Shown piece after piece: positions 33,075 to 33,377 of a DNA stretch of 33,377 nucleotides. This DNA comes from Lachnospiraceae bacterium. GTDB lineage: Bacteria > Bacillota > Clostridia > Lachnospirales > Lachnospiraceae. Where the stretch lies: assembly GCA_024682835.1 (NCBI GenBank), contig JAIKYU010000095.1:1-33377 (forward strand), written 5' to 3'. Position numbers and translations under genes: made by a program. The notes under the pieces were generated by a model. That model saw only the letters and a list, made by a program, of their open reading frames with translations, did not search any database and was not told where the DNA came from. Numbering within the stretch: position 1 is the first letter of the stretch; each line of letters starts with the position of its first letter.

Positions 33075-33377
33075 TTACCCAAGTGTTTTCATTGGTTCGC
33101 CCCATGAGCTGAGATCTCGGCCGTCATACCCCAGATATGTTTTTGCAGTCGTCTTGATCGGAGCTATCCGCGAAAGTTTCTCAGCAACAGATCCCTCAGA
33201 TGATAATGATTCATCCTGAAGGACATTCCTTATCTCACAAAGCATAATTTCCCCGTCACCTTTCGTTATAGAGTCTGTCACCTCCAACTCAAAGTTGACC
33301 GGGGAATTATTGAGAATCGGAACGTTAAGTACTTCTCCCTTTCCTATATCAAGATTTATCTTCATTTTATCGGGATT
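33075..33377 (-). CDS. Probable flavin reductase-like protein, 3' part only
   Basis: The frame is open to the right edge (codons continue through 33377), so the N-terminal part lies outside the window. The visible C-terminal 100 residues include NVPILNNSPVNFELEV and GDGEIMLCEIRNVLQDE. This order is typical of the flavin reductase/DIM6-NTAB split-barrel family, in which the Pro-Val-Asn-x-Glu strand follows the flavin-binding half. The C terminus (GYDGRDLSSWGEPM) also fits clostridial members. An internal ATG at 33363-33365 is unlikely to be the start because family homology should extend upstream. Whether it binds FMN cannot be judged from this part. Confidence 0.65.
   Translation of the reverse strand, partial: NPDKMKINLDIGKGEVLNVPILNNSPVNFELEVTDSITKGDGEIMLCEIRNVLQDESLSSEGSVAEKLSRIAPIKTTAKTYLGYDGRDLSSWGEPMKTLG

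Noticed and set aside
1..33377. CRISPR array, insertion sequence, prophage or toxin-antitoxin system
   Set aside because: No regularly spaced repeats, transposase, integrase, phage structural gene or toxin/antitoxin pair was seen on either strand.

Overview
The window looks like a chromosome segment from a Gram-positive, butyrate-forming Clostridia, most likely Lachnospiraceae or a close relative. This is an inference from the dnaX-ebfC-recR block with a clostridial type of phosphofructokinase, a Roseburia-type butyryl-CoA:acetate CoA-transferase, strong AGGAGG ribosome binding sites, sigma-A-type promoters and the DUF5711 and DUF3798 families. G+C is high over roughly the first 28 kb (42 of 60 bases in 3541-3600) and much lower in the last 5 kb (23 of 60 in 29281-29340), so the right end may have a different history.

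Region 1 (1-6304, minus strand). A sigma-A promoter with an A/T-rich upstream element (175-203) points left into a leader resembling those that precede 16S rRNA, so an rRNA operon probably lies just off the left edge. Behind it runs a minus-strand operon: pfkA-type phosphofructokinase, dnaX, ebfC, recR, galactose mutarotase and a DUF5711 membrane protein. Most junctions overlap by 1-4 bases, and a near-consensus promoter (6276-6304) drives it.

Region 2 (6329-13508). This holds a multi-pass membrane protein, a two-gene ABC-2/ABCG-like transporter with its own promoter, a uracil permease-upp salvage operon with a leader hairpin and a clean terminator, a cytosolic-looking NodB-type deacetylase, and a complete tRNA-Pro(CGG) unit (promoter, gene, terminator).

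Region 3 (13515-19315). A signalling island: a DUF3798 binding lipoprotein and a hybrid histidine kinase overlap as an operon. A REC-GGDEF-degenerate GGDEF-REC protein is transcribed divergently behind a striking leader hairpin. A sensed ligand, a phosphorelay and c-di-GMP production may be linked here.

Region 4 (19316-24682). A family 9 glycoside hydrolase without signal peptide sits in an operon with a two-module AAA+ ATPase (degenerate Clp-like module plus an intact CbxX/SpoVK-like module). Upstream of the ATPase the apparently empty spacer is a decayed GH43 fragment with an in-frame stop, followed by the CoA-transferase. The locus looks like the remains of a plant-glycan-use region.

Region 5 (24782-28474). 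A heterodimeric ABC exporter, two overlapping full-length half-transporters, with its own promoter.

Region 6 (28505-33377, lower G+C, all minus strand). An alpha/beta-hydrolase with a possible frameshifted N terminus, an SPL-family radical SAM protein, a TcdA-like E1 enzyme, a YczE/YitT-type membrane protein, a class I methyltransferase, and the 3' part of a probable flavin reductase cut by the window edge. Short coding-like scraps between these genes suggest reductive decay.

No CRISPR array, insertion sequence, phage module or recognisable defence system was seen.
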